Assembly: GCA_944321175.1 (NCBI GenBank)
Contig: CALUKI010000009.1
Coordinates: 1-51,948 of the forward strand
Reading direction: 5' to 3'
From: an uncultured Alistipes sp.
Lineage (GTDB): Bacteria; Bacteroidota; Bacteroidia; Bacteroidales; Rikenellaceae
DNA length: 51,948 bases
Below are positions 25,511 to 33,940 of the stretch, in pieces. The notes under the pieces were generated by a model. That model was not told the origin of the DNA, made no database searches, and saw only the letters and a program-made list of their open reading frames with translations. The position numbers and the translations under genes are program-made. Each line of letters starts with the position of its first letter. The stretch's first letter is position 1.

Positions 25511-28126
25511 ATGAACCGCTGTTGCTTCTCTATCTCCATCCTGTTCATCGTAACGGCCTTTGTTCCTTCCCTGCCTGTCCGAGCGGACAAGAATCCGTTT
25601 CTGGAGCAGATCCGGAACTTCCCGCAGGAGAAGATCCACGTTACGACAGACCGCGACAGTTATATCGCGGGGGATACGGTATGGCTGCGGGCTCACTGCG
25701 TGGATGCCGCGACGCTGGAGCCGCTGACCGTGAGCCGCTATGTCTATGTGGAGCTTCGCACGCAGGACAACCTGCTTGTGCGGCGCGTGAAGATCCTGCA
25801 GCGCAACGGCATCTATGCGGGATATATGCCCTTGCCGGCCACACTGTCGAATACCGAATATGTGTTGTGTGCCTATACGCTCTATATGCGGAACCAGGGC
25901 GGAGACTATCTTTTTTCGAAAGCGATCTCGGTAAATCCCTACAAAGAACCGGAGAAGAGGAAACGCCGCAGAACGGACAGCGCCTTCGATGTGTCGTTTT
26001 TCCCGGAAGGGGGCTATCTGATCGACGGACAGCCGTGCCGTGTGGGCTTCAAGGCGCTGGGCAGCGACGGCCTGTCGTGCCGGGTGTCGGGCGTCGTGCG
26101 CGATGACAAGGGACGCATCATGGCCCGTTTCACTTCGCGCCACGCCGGTATGGGATCGTTCGAGTTCACGCCGATGCAGGGCCGGAAATATATGGCGGAG
26201 TGCCGGCGCGACAACGGCAAGCCGCGTCGATTCGCTCTTCCGGCTTCGAACAACTATACGTTCGTTCTGCGCGTGGAACCCAACGATACGTCGTTCGTGG
26301 TTTCGGTCCGTTCGGCCAAGCGCTGGCGGGCGCAGGGGTTGAAACTGCTGGTGCACCGCTGCGGCACGCAATGTTATTACAAGGAGTGGGATCCGCAGGT
26401 CGCGTCGTTGACCTTCCTGCGCGAAGAGCTGCCGGGCGGATTGTACCAGATCCTGCTCTTGAGTGCAACGGGCGAGGCGTTGTCCGAGCGTCTGGTCTTC
26501 AACCGGCGGGACGAGATGTCGGAGGTGCGGATGCAAACGACGGGCACGATGGCCCAACGTTCGAAGGTGGTGCTCAACGTGGAGGTTCTTGACGACAAAC
26601 GCCATCCCGCACAGGGGAATTTTGCCCTTTCGGTTACCGACCGCCGTTCTTCGGCCCCCTCGTCATCGGGCGGTATCTATTCGACACTGCTGCTGTCGTC
26701 GGAGCTACGGGGTGTGGTCGAGGATCCCGACTGGTATTTTGCTCCGGAGAATGCCGATGGGGCGACAGGGCTGGATGAACTGCTGCTTACACAGGGATGG
26801 CGGCGGTACGATGTTCCGAAGTTGTTGCGTTACCAGTATCAGGAGCCTTACTACCCCCTGGAGGCGGGACAGGAGATTACGGGGCGCATCGAACGCACGA
26901 ATCCGTTGCGGAAGAAGAAAAAGCTCGACCGCTATACGATGCAGATGCTGGTGCCGCAAAACGGCTATGCAACGTCGTGTCCGATTGCGGAGGATGGGAC
27001 ATTCGCGCTCAACGGCTTCGATTTCCCCGACAGCACGACTTTCGTATTGCGGCCTACGGTCGGAAACCGGACGATTACCGATGCGCGAATTCTCATTACA
27101 CCCGATTCCTTCCCCGAATATCGGGTGCTGCCGCGCCTGTATGAGCCGGATCCGGTATATGTGGCACAGGCAAGGCAGTATATCGAACGGAAAGGACAGG
27201 CGGATATGCGCAACATTCTGATCGATACGGTTGTCGTTACGGCGAAACGTCCGGATGACGGGATCGATTTGAACGCTCCGGAGCATCGTCTGGCTGCGCG
27301 GTCGTGGGATGCGGAGCAGATCAAGGAGACGGGTGCGGGGACGATCCTCGACTTTATCAGCCGTATGCCGGGTATGCAGGTAATGGGTCGCCGTGTGTAT
27401 TACAAAGGATATACTCCGGCATTTATGATCGATGGCCGTTTGGAGGAAACGGTCAGTACGCTATCTGGGGAAAATGTATATGGTGAAGGAGAAACTGATG
27501 GATGGGAGGTGCGACAACAATCAGGTAAAGGGGAACGAGGTATTTCTGCAAGCATCTTAAATGCTTTAATAAATATAGAAAATGTAGCACAAGGAGGGTC
27601 TGCTTCGGATGTAAGACAAGCGGTCAGAGAGTTTCAAAGGATAGCTCAACAAGGAGAACAACGTGGTATACAATATTTTGATAATTTCGATAATGTCCCG
27701 GATTGTTTGTATTATCCGATTGAGCAGGTGGCGCGAATTGATTTGATCGATCGTAATCAGTCAAATCTTTGGGGCGCTAACTTGAAAGGTGGAATTATTG
27801 CTATTACGATGAAAAAAGGCAAGGCGTTGGCCGAGGCATATACCGCTGCTCCTTCACCGGATATGAGCGTCTTTACCCCACTGGGATTTCAGACGCCTGC
27901 GGAGTTCTATGCTCCAACCTATGAGACCGAAAAAGCGCGTCGTTCGATGGTGCCGGACTATCGCACGACGCTCTATTGGAATCCTTCGGTCGTATTGGAT
28001 GAGTTCGGTCGCGCTACGGTCGAATTCTACACGTCGGATGCGCCCGCGGATTACTCGATAATGGTCGAAGGTGTATCGCAACAAGGCAAGATCATCGATC
28101 TCGATACCTCGTTTCCCCAAAAATAA
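25511..28126 (+). CDS. exported MG2 / TonB-plug domain protein
   Basis: This is an 871-aa exported protein with signal peptide MNRCCFSISILFIVTAFVPSLPVRA. Residues about 40-135 form an MG2-like (alpha-2-macroglobulin) domain (HVTTDRDSYIAGDTVWLRAH). Beta-sandwich repeats follow to about 560. A TonB-receptor plug-like domain lies at about 590-765 (DTVVVTAKR, IEQVARIDLIDRNQ, GGIIAITMKKGK), with a short tail and no beta-barrel. Such proteins are common in Bacteroidetes; they are thought to sit at the outer membrane and work with partner receptors, but the function is not established. The DNA for residues about 648-763 is much richer in A+T than its flanks, and a G10 tract lies in the promoter. Confidence 0.8.
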   Translation: MNRCCFSISILFIVTAFVPSLPVRADKNPFLEQIRNFPQEKIHVTTDRDSYIAGDTVWLRAHCVDAATLEPLTVSRYVYVELRTQDNLLVRRVKILQRNGIYAGYMPLPATLSNTEYVLCAYTLYMRNQGGDYLFSKAISVNPYKEPEKRKRRRTDSAFDVSFFPEGGYLIDGQPCRVGFKALGSDGLSCRVSGVVRDDKGRIMARFTSRHAGMGSFEFTPMQGRKYMAECRRDNGKPRRFALPASNNYTFVLRVEPNDTSFVVSVRSAKRWRAQGLKLLVHRCGTQCYYKEWDPQVASLTFLREELPGGLYQILLLSATGEALSERLVFNRRDEMSEVRMQTTGTMAQRSKVVLNVEVLDDKRHPAQGNFALSVTDRRSSAPSSSGGIYSTLLLSSELRGVVEDPDWYFAPENADGATGLDELLLTQGWRRYDVPKLLRYQYQEPYYPLEAGQEITGRIERTNPLRKKKKLDRYTMQMLVPQNGYATSCPIAEDGTFALNGFDFPDSTTFVLRPTVGNRTITDARILITPDSFPEYRVLPRLYEPDPVYVAQARQYIERKGQADMRNILIDTVVVTAKRPDDGIDLNAPEHRLAARSWDAEQIKETGAGTILDFISRMPGMQVMGRRVYYKGYTPAFMIDGRLEETVSTLSGENVYGEGETDGWEVRQQSGKGERGISASILNALINIENVAQGGSASDVRQAVREFQRIAQQGEQRGIQYFDNFDNVPDCLYYPIEQVARIDLIDRNQSNLWGANLKGGIIAITMKKGKALAEAYTAAPSPDMSVFTPLGFQTPAEFYAPTYETEKARRSMVPDYRTTLYWNPSVVLDEFGRATVEFYTSDAPADYSIMVEGVSQQGKIIDLDTSFPQK

Positions 28127-28212
28127 TGCTTCCCTGCTTTTTATCTTGTATTTCCGTCGGAATTATTTAACGGCAGGCGCGCGGATGCAATTTTTTATTC
28201 GAATTATAAAAT

Positions 28213-28241
28213 CATATATACAATATATTATTGTATATATG
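28213..28241. repeat. 29-nt AT-rich perfect palindrome
   Basis: CATATATACAATA (28213-28225) and TATTGTATATATG (28229-28241) are perfect 13-bp inverted repeats around a 3-nt centre. It lies in the 169-nt gap between convergent genes. It has no GC stem or T-tract typical of a terminator, so a protein-binding site or cruciform is more likely. Confidence 0.7.
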
Positions 28242-28295
28242 AACGAACCTGTATCCGGCCAAATGCGAATTGCATGGACGAACAATCGTTCCGTT

Positions 28296-29093
28296 CTACT
28301 CTTCGAATAGGATTTCGTGGTTGGTTACCCGAAGCCGGTATTCGCCGTTGAAATACTCGATGATTCCGCAAAGTGTCCCTTCCCCTTTCGGCAGCAGTTT
28401 GCCGGCGTAGTCGCAACGTCGGTCCGTGCGAACCGTAAGCGCTGTTCCATTGCGGTCGAGCAGCGTCCGGTCGGTGGTTTCCGGTTCGCCCGTTTCGGGA
28501 TTCCGATCGCACCATGTCTTGCCGCTGTCGGCAAAACGGACATTGTCGAAGCGGACGTAACGGCTGATATGATGCGGCGCAAGAGTTTCGAACGTCAGCA
28601 GAATCGGTTTCCTGCGGGCTGCAGCTGTCGTGACGGAGAGATAGCGGTTCCGCTCGGCTGCCGGAATCCGATCGACGACATATTCGCCGGCAGGGTAGAT
28701 CCCCAGCATCAACGTCCCGCCTTCACTGCCGAGCGCCAACCCTCTGCAGTTGACCGTCACAAACGAGAACAGCGGACATACGGCATACAACGCATCGTCA
28801 TCGATGCTGACCACGATGCCGCCCGTGTCGTCCTCGACAACCACTTCCTTGTAGAACTCCCCGGAATCGTCGTTGGCTACAATGTAACCCTGAATCGACA
28901 GATCCTGTACAATACGCGTCGGGCCGCTGTTGTAGAGCGACTTGAGAACACTGATGCTCTGCACGCCCGTGACTTTCGATCCGTCATCCTCCGCACCCTT
29001 CTCGAAATCAAGGCGTCTGCCGTCGCAGCCCGTTCCGGCAACGGCCAGCGCGAGCATGGCGGCAAGCAGCTCAATATGAACAGTCGCCCTCAT
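28296..29093 (-). CDS. DUF5689-type lipoprotein (second of a pair)
   Basis: This is a lipoprotein of about 265 aa starting MRATVHIELLAAML, with lipobox AGTGC. The mature part carries a DUF5689-like OB-fold domain (SIQGYIVANDDSGEFYKEVVVEDDTGGIVVSID), known from Bacteroidetes surface lipoproteins, and a C-terminal half repeating the theme (GTLCGIIEYFNGEYRLRVTNHEI). The start is placed at 29093, inside the end of the preceding gene, because only this start gives a signal peptide; longer in-frame starts encode nonsense. Function is unknown; nucleic-acid or carbohydrate binding has been suggested for OB folds generally. Confidence 0.75.
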   Translation of the reverse strand: MRATVHIELLAAMLALAVAGTGCDGRRLDFEKGAEDDGSKVTGVQSISVLKSLYNSGPTRIVQDLSIQGYIVANDDSGEFYKEVVVEDDTGGIVVSIDDDALYAVCPLFSFVTVNCRGLALGSEGGTLMLGIYPAGEYVVDRIPAAERNRYLSVTTAAARRKPILLTFETLAPHHISRYVRFDNVRFADSGKTWCDRNPETGEPETTDRTLLDRNGTALTVRTDRRCDYAGKLLPKGEGTLCGIIEYFNGEYRLRVTNHEILFEE

Positions 29094-29964
29094 CGCGCAT
29101 CTGAAGAATGAATCGTTTGCCATAGCCCGTGACGGAGCCGTATTCCAATATCCCCGTGAGTGAACATGCCGCCGTCGGTACGGCACGGTCGGCGAATCGG
29201 GCATAGCCGCTGGTGTAAACGGCAATCATCCCTCCTTGCGGATCGGCAAACAGCCGGTAACCCGCCCATGTCGGGACAGGCTCCGCCTCGGCCATGTCCG
29301 GAAGATCGGATCGTTCCGGTGTCACGGCGTTTTCCGACGTCGAAGAGTCGTCCGGCGTCGTATCCGAACCGGTGTCCGAAACCGGGGTTGTCTCACCTGT
29401 TTCCTCCGGCTCGATGATCAGCCGCAGGCCATCTATACGGACAAGCCGCCCGCACAGCGACTCGTCCAACTCCGAGAGCGAAAGCCGCAGCGGTTCGACC
29501 GGTCTCCGCTCGCCGCTGCGATGCAGAATGCGGTCGAGCATTTCGCGCGAGGCGATGTATTCGGTGGGGTAGGGACTCGATGCCTCGGAGACAAGCCCGA
29601 TTTGCAGAATGCCGTTGCGCTCGCTCAATGCGCAACCCTCCAGCGATGCGGTCAGATAACTCCCCGGAGCATAAAGCGTATGAAGATTGTATTCGGCGAT
29701 GCGGAACTCGGCGGCTCCCGTTCCATCGTCGAGGAGCAGTGTCCGGTAGAAGTTGCCCGCTTCGTCGCTCGACGTAACGCTCCCGCCTACGACGACAGGC
29801 TCGCTGATGCGGAGCGGTTCCCCGCGATAGAAGGCGTGCAACGCCGCAAACGTGATGTTCGGCGCGGGAATCTCGTCCGCAGCGTCCGGTTGTGCGAACC
29901 GCTCGCCGCAGCCCGCCGACAACATGCAGACCGCAATCGTCACAATATCCGCCCGCCGTATCAT
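29071..29964 (-). CDS. DUF5689-type lipoprotein (first of a pair)
   Basis: This is a 297-aa lipoprotein with a short signal MIRRADIVTIAVCMLSAGC (lipobox LSAGC). It has the same organisation as its downstream neighbour: an OB-like domain (VVVGGSVTSSDEAGNFYRTLLLDDG) followed by a C-terminal segment (ACSLTGILEYGSVTGYGKRFILQMRD). The two probably arose by duplication. A Ser/Thr/Glu/Asp-rich linker lies near residues 195-235. It is separated from serB by 13 nt and overlaps the next gene by 23 nt, so all three are likely one transcript. Function is unknown. Confidence 0.75.
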   Translation of the reverse strand: MIRRADIVTIAVCMLSAGCGERFAQPDAADEIPAPNITFAALHAFYRGEPLRISEPVVVGGSVTSSDEAGNFYRTLLLDDGTGAAEFRIAEYNLHTLYAPGSYLTASLEGCALSERNGILQIGLVSEASSPYPTEYIASREMLDRILHRSGERRPVEPLRLSLSELDESLCGRLVRIDGLRLIIEPEETGETTPVSDTGSDTTPDDSSTSENAVTPERSDLPDMAEAEPVPTWAGYRLFADPQGGMIAVYTSGYARFADRAVPTAACSLTGILEYGSVTGYGKRFILQMRDEGDCSY

Positions 29965-29977
29965 TGCCTTGCCTTCG

Positions 29978-31201
29978 TCAGCGCTCGATCCACGAATCCT
30001 TGAGTCCGAGGAAGTAGAGGATGCCGTCCAGCCCGATCGTCGAGATGGATTGTCCGGCCGTAGCCTTTACCTTGGGCTTCGCATGGAAGGCGATGCCCAG
30101 ACCGGCCAGCGACAGCATGGGCAGGTCGTTGGCGCCGTCGCCGACAGCGATCGACTGGGCGATGTTGATGTTCTCGAACTGGCACAGCAGACGCAGCAGT
30201 TCGGCTTTGCGCCGCCCATCGACGATTTCGCCGATGCAGCGTCCCGTGAGACGTCCGTCGGCGATCTCCAGTTCGTTGGCATAGACATAGTCGAATCCGA
30301 AACGCTGCCGCAGATAGTTCCCGAAATAGGTGAATCCGCCCGACAGAATGGCCGTCTTGAATCCTACCCGTTTGAGAATGGTCATCATGCGTTCCAGTCC
30401 CTCGGTGAAGGGCAGATGAAGGGCGATCTCCTCCATGACCGAGACATCGAGCCCCTTGAGCAGCGCGACACGCTCCGTGAAACTTTCGCGGAAGTCGATC
30501 TCGCCGCGCATGGCGCGCTCGGTAATTGCCCGAACCTTGTCGCCGACACCCGCCCGCTCGGCCAACTCGTCGATGACCTCCGTCTCGATGAGCGTCGAAT
30601 CCATGTCGAAACAGATCAGGCGCCGGCACCGGCGATAGATGTCGTCGCGCTGGAACGAGATGTCCGGCCCGTTGTTCGAAAGCGCCATGAACTGTTCCTG
30701 AATGTCGGTCGTCGCCTCTTCGGAGAGCGATCCGCGCACCGAAAATTCGATGCATGATTTGGGTGCCCGCTCGTTCTCGCGCAACGGCACGCGTCCCGTC
30801 AATCGCTTGATGGCATCGATGTTGAGCCCCTGACGCGACACGACACCCGCAACGTCGGCGATGTGCCGCGCCGTGAGTTTCCGCCCCAGCAGCGTAATGA
30901 TGTATCGGTTCTTGCCCTGCATGCCCACCCATGCCGTATAGTGTTCCTCGCTGATGGGGGTAAAACGGATGTTGATCCCCAGCTCCGATGCTTTGAAGAG
31001 CAGCTCCTTCATGATGGCACCCGATTTGTCGGATGTCGTCTTGATGAGAAGACCCAATGTGAGCGACTGGTGGATGTTGGCCTGTCCGATGTCCAGTATG
31101 AATGCGTCGTATCGGGCGAGGATGTCTGTCAGTGAAGCGGTAAGGCCGGGCTGATCCTTGCCCGCGATGTTGATCTGGATGATTTCTACCTGAGGGTTCA
31201 T
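29978..31201 (-). CDS. serB: phosphoserine phosphatase with ACT domains
   Basis: This 407-aa enzyme performs the last step of serine synthesis, phosphoserine to serine. The N-terminal ~170 residues hold two ACT-like domains (IQINIAGKDQPGLTASLTDI; YIITLLGRKLTARHIADVAG), probably for allosteric control. The HAD domain follows with motif I ICFDMDSTLIETEVIDELA near residue 195, motif II AILSGGFTYF, and motif III AVGDGANDLPML. The start at 31201 is preferred; the 70-codon upstream extension is intergenic. A TAAATTTG -7 box is at 31234-31241. It is divergent from mscS and followed by two lipoprotein genes. Confidence 0.94.
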   Translation of the reverse strand: MNPQVEIIQINIAGKDQPGLTASLTDILARYDAFILDIGQANIHQSLTLGLLIKTTSDKSGAIMKELLFKASELGINIRFTPISEEHYTAWVGMQGKNRYIITLLGRKLTARHIADVAGVVSRQGLNIDAIKRLTGRVPLRENERAPKSCIEFSVRGSLSEEATTDIQEQFMALSNNGPDISFQRDDIYRRCRRLICFDMDSTLIETEVIDELAERAGVGDKVRAITERAMRGEIDFRESFTERVALLKGLDVSVMEEIALHLPFTEGLERMMTILKRVGFKTAILSGGFTYFGNYLRQRFGFDYVYANELEIADGRLTGRCIGEIVDGRRKAELLRLLCQFENINIAQSIAVGDGANDLPMLSLAGLGIAFHAKPKVKATAGQSISTIGLDGILYFLGLKDSWIER

Positions 31202-31292
31202 GTTGAATGTTTCCTGTTGTGATGATATGCTCACAAATTTAATGGTTTTTCGGAAGATTTTGGCTACTTTTGTGGGATAAATACGAAAAAGA

Positions 31293-32213
31293 ATGATGTT
31301 GAGGTTTTTTCTGACGGCGGAGACGCTCATTGTGCCCGACAGCGTACAGAAGGCGCATTGGAAAGAGGTGGTTGAGAAGTTCACATCGATTGATGTGGAG
31401 ACGTTGATCAAAGATATGACCGGACAGTTGATTTGGGTCGTGCTGAAGATTGCCGTCGCACTGCTGATCTATTTCCTCGGCCGCTGGCTCATTCATCATA
31501 TCATCCATCTGATGGACCTGTCGTTCGAGCGGAGGAAAGTCGATCGGTCGGTCCGCTCTTTCCTGAGAAGTCTGGTCCGGGGTACGGTCTATACGATCCT
31601 TGCCCTGGTCGTCATACAGCTGCTGGGGTTCAATACCACGTCGCTTGTGGCCCTGCTCGCCGCTTCGGGATTCGGTATCGGCATGGCCTTGAGCGGTACG
31701 CTGCAGAACTTTGCCGGCGGCATCATGGTGATGTTCATGCACCCCTACCGCATCGGCGACTACATCGAGGCGCAGGGACAGGCCGGTACGGTCAAGGAGA
31801 TCAAGCTTTTTTCGACGGTCATCACCACGACCGACAACAAACGCATCTATATCCCCAATTCGTCGATCTCGAATGCCATCGTCAACAACTATTCGGCCGA
31901 GACGATGCGCCGTGTCGAATGGAAGATTTCACTTGCCTACGGCGATGACGTCGATGTGGCAAAACAGACGATGTCGGCCATGATCGAGGCGGATCCGCGT
32001 GTCCTGCATGCTCCCGAAGCGCCGGCCAATCCGTTCGTTGCATTGTCCGAACTGGCTGACAGCTCGATTGTCATGTTGGCCCGCGTGTGGGTCCGGACCG
32101 CCGATTATTGGGATCTCTATTTCGACATGAACGAGCGCTTCTATCGTGAACTTCCCGAAAAGGGGCTGCATTTCCCCTTCCCGCAGTTGGATGTGCATCT
32201 CGATAAGCAATAA
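31293..32213 (+). CDS. small-conductance mechanosensitive channel (MscS family)
   Basis: This is a 306-aa inner-membrane channel that opens under hypo-osmotic stress. Three hydrophobic segments precede the pore-lining TM3 signature AASGFGIGMALSGTLQNFAGGIMVMF, followed by the beta-domain (HPYRIGDYIEAQGQAGTVKEI) and a cytosolic C-terminal vestibule. Length matches MscS of E. coli (286 aa). Start ambiguity is trivial (ATGATG at 31293/31296). A -7 box TACTTTTG is at 31265-31272, within the short region shared with divergent serB. Confidence 0.93.
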   Translation: MMLRFFLTAETLIVPDSVQKAHWKEVVEKFTSIDVETLIKDMTGQLIWVVLKIAVALLIYFLGRWLIHHIIHLMDLSFERRKVDRSVRSFLRSLVRGTVYTILALVVIQLLGFNTTSLVALLAASGFGIGMALSGTLQNFAGGIMVMFMHPYRIGDYIEAQGQAGTVKEIKLFSTVITTTDNKRIYIPNSSISNAIVNNYSAETMRRVEWKISLAYGDDVDVAKQTMSAMIEADPRVLHAPEAPANPFVALSELADSSIVMLARVWVRTADYWDLYFDMNERFYRELPEKGLHFPFPQLDVHLDKQ

Positions 32214-32309
32214 ACGGCATGTCGTGCGGCAGCCGGAGGACGTGGCAGCCGGAGACGGGGCCGCTCATCGGAGATATTGGAGGATGATAAACTTAATAAA
32301 CAGGAGAAA

Positions 32310-32759
32310 ATGAAGAAACTGATTGTTGTTCTGGTCGCTGTCTCATGTGCGGCAATGTTTTCGGGCTGTCTGGAGGAGTCGGAGCAGGAGGGTTGTTCCG
32401 TGCCGGAGATTACGGCCGTGAACTATCTGCCGCGCAACCCCGGCCCGACGGATGCGGTAACGGTGACGGCAAAGATCAAAAATGACCATTGCCCGTTTCA
32501 GGCGCAGGTAACCTATCAGGTGGCCGAAGTGGGAGAGGAGTGGAGCAATTCGGCGGACAGTTACGAATCGACCGCTCCCGTGCATTCCACCGTTGCCGGC
32601 GAAACCTGCGACTTCGAAGCGAAGATTCCGGCTGCGGGGAGCGGAAACCGGAAAGTGCGTTTCGTGATCGAGGTGGTCACGCAGCATCTCTATTACCTGA
32701 CCTCTGAGGTGCAGGAATATACGGTATTCGAACCGGTGTCGGGCGATGGAAATGAGTGA
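32310..32759 (+). CDS. small unknown lipoprotein
   Basis: This is a 149-aa lipoprotein with signal MKKLIVVLVAVSCAAMFSGC (lipobox FSGC) and a mature region beginning LEESEQEGCSVPEITAVNYL. The mature part looks like a single Ig-like beta-sandwich (GPTDAVTVTAKIKNDHCPFQ ... VRFVIEVVTQHLYYLTSEVQ). Two further Cys residues could form a disulfide. The ATG at 32310 has a good AGGAG upstream. I do not recognise the family. Confidence 0.72.
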   Translation: MKKLIVVLVAVSCAAMFSGCLEESEQEGCSVPEITAVNYLPRNPGPTDAVTVTAKIKNDHCPFQAQVTYQVAEVGEEWSNSADSYESTAPVHSTVAGETCDFEAKIPAAGSGNRKVRFVIEVVTQHLYYLTSEVQEYTVFEPVSGDGNE

Positions 32760-32839
32760 AACGCACGCAAATCGGTTCGTCTGAACCATTGCCGACACGA
32801 TTTTTTGTGTAACTTTGTACAAACTTATAATTGAATGGT

Positions 32840-33247
32840 ATGGAACTGAAGGAGATTCTGGCAATATCGGGACAACCCGGCCTGTACAGATATGTGGCGC
32901 AATCGACGCGCGGCGTGATCGTCGAGTCGTTGCTGGACGGCAGGCGCATGAACGCCTCGGCCTCGGCGAAAGTGAGCGCATTGTCCGAAATATCGATCTT
33001 TACCGAAGGCGACGATATTCCGTTGGCGGCCGTTTTTACGAAAATTTATGAACATACGGGCGGCAAGGAGGCAATCAGCCACAAGGAGGATCCCGAAAAG
33101 CTGAAGGCCTGTATTGCCGAGGTGCTTCCGGAATACGATCGCGATCGGGTGCATGTGTCGGACATGAAGAAGGTCTTCATGTGGTACAACATCCTGCTGG
33201 GCGCGGGATTTACGGAGTTCAAGCTCCCCGACGAGAACGAAGCCTGA
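32840..33247 (+). CDS. DUF5606 family protein
   Basis: This 135-aa cytosolic protein begins MELKEILAISGQPGLYRYVA, a pattern typical of the Bacteroidetes DUF5606 family. It continues with a small beta-rich module (SALSEISIFTEGDDIPLAAVF) and a helical C-terminus (VHVSDMKKVFMWYNILLGAG). Function is unknown, but the gene is widely conserved in the phylum. The ATG at 32840 is used rather than a TTG three codons earlier. A -7 box TAACTTTG is at 32810-32817. A strong terminator follows. Confidence 0.82.
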   Translation: MELKEILAISGQPGLYRYVAQSTRGVIVESLLDGRRMNASASAKVSALSEISIFTEGDDIPLAAVFTKIYEHTGGKEAISHKEDPEKLKACIAEVLPEYDRDRVHVSDMKKVFMWYNILLGAGFTEFKLPDENEA

Positions 33248-33270
33248 CCTTCGGCCCGGCACGGCCGTCG

Positions 33271-33302
33271 AACGTCTGCCTGAAAAAGGCGGACGTTTTT
33301 TT
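33271..33302 (+). terminator. terminator after the DUF5606 gene
   Basis: An 11-bp stem (33271-33281 and 33287-33297, one wobble) with a 5-nt A-rich loop runs into a seven-T tract (33296-33302). Confidence 0.88.
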
Positions 33303-33415
33303 GTGCATGCGTTCTACAAAAGCGGCGCTGGAACATGAAAATCCCGTAATTTGTACTATTTTTGTCAAGAAATCCGAGCCTGCGGTTCGGATTGCGGATA
33401 TAAAACGATGAACGG

Positions 33416-33886
33416 ATGAAACGGAAAAAGAAAGTGGCGCTGGTTGCCCACGACAACATGAAACGCGATTTGGCCGAATGGGTCGAATGGAACTGGGAGA
33501 CGCTCCTGCGGCACCATCTGGTATGTACGGGCACGACCGGCAAGATGGTGACGCGGACGCTGATGGAGCGCGGCTGCGGCCTTTCGACGTCGCAGTTCGA
33601 CATTACGCTGCTCAAGTCGGGGCCTCTGGGCGGCGACCAGCAGCTCGGATCGATGATCGCCGACGGCGAGATCAGTGCGCTGATCTTCTTCTGGGATCCG
33701 ATGTCGGCCCAGCCGCACGATGTCGATGTGAAGGCGCTGTTGCGCATAGCGACGCTCTACAATGTCCCGACGGCCATCAACCGTTCGACGGCCGATTTCC
33801 TGATTTCGTCGCCGCTCTTCGGGCATGACGACTACGAACCCGTCGTAAAGGACTACACCTCCTATATCGAGCGGGTGCTCAAATAG
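33416..33886 (+). CDS. mgsA: methylglyoxal synthase
   Basis: This 156-aa enzyme converts dihydroxyacetone phosphate to methylglyoxal plus phosphate, a bypass of lower glycolysis used under phosphate limitation. Motifs are VALVAHDNMK, CTGTTGKM (phosphate binding), KSGPLGGDQQLG (catalytic Asp), FFWDPMSAQPHDVDVKALLR and NVPTAINRSTADF. Length is normal. A TATTTTTG box at 33357-33364 may be its -7 element, though no good -33 box is in place. It is a single gene, 54 nt before the exported epimerase gene on the same strand. Confidence 0.95.
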   Translation: MKRKKKVALVAHDNMKRDLAEWVEWNWETLLRHHLVCTGTTGKMVTRTLMERGCGLSTSQFDITLLKSGPLGGDQQLGSMIADGEISALIFFWDPMSAQPHDVDVKALLRIATLYNVPTAINRSTADFLISSPLFGHDDYEPVVKDYTSYIERVLK

Positions 33887-33940
33887 CCCCTTTCCGATGC
33901 CTGAATACCAGATACGACAAACGAAAACCTGAATACGACA

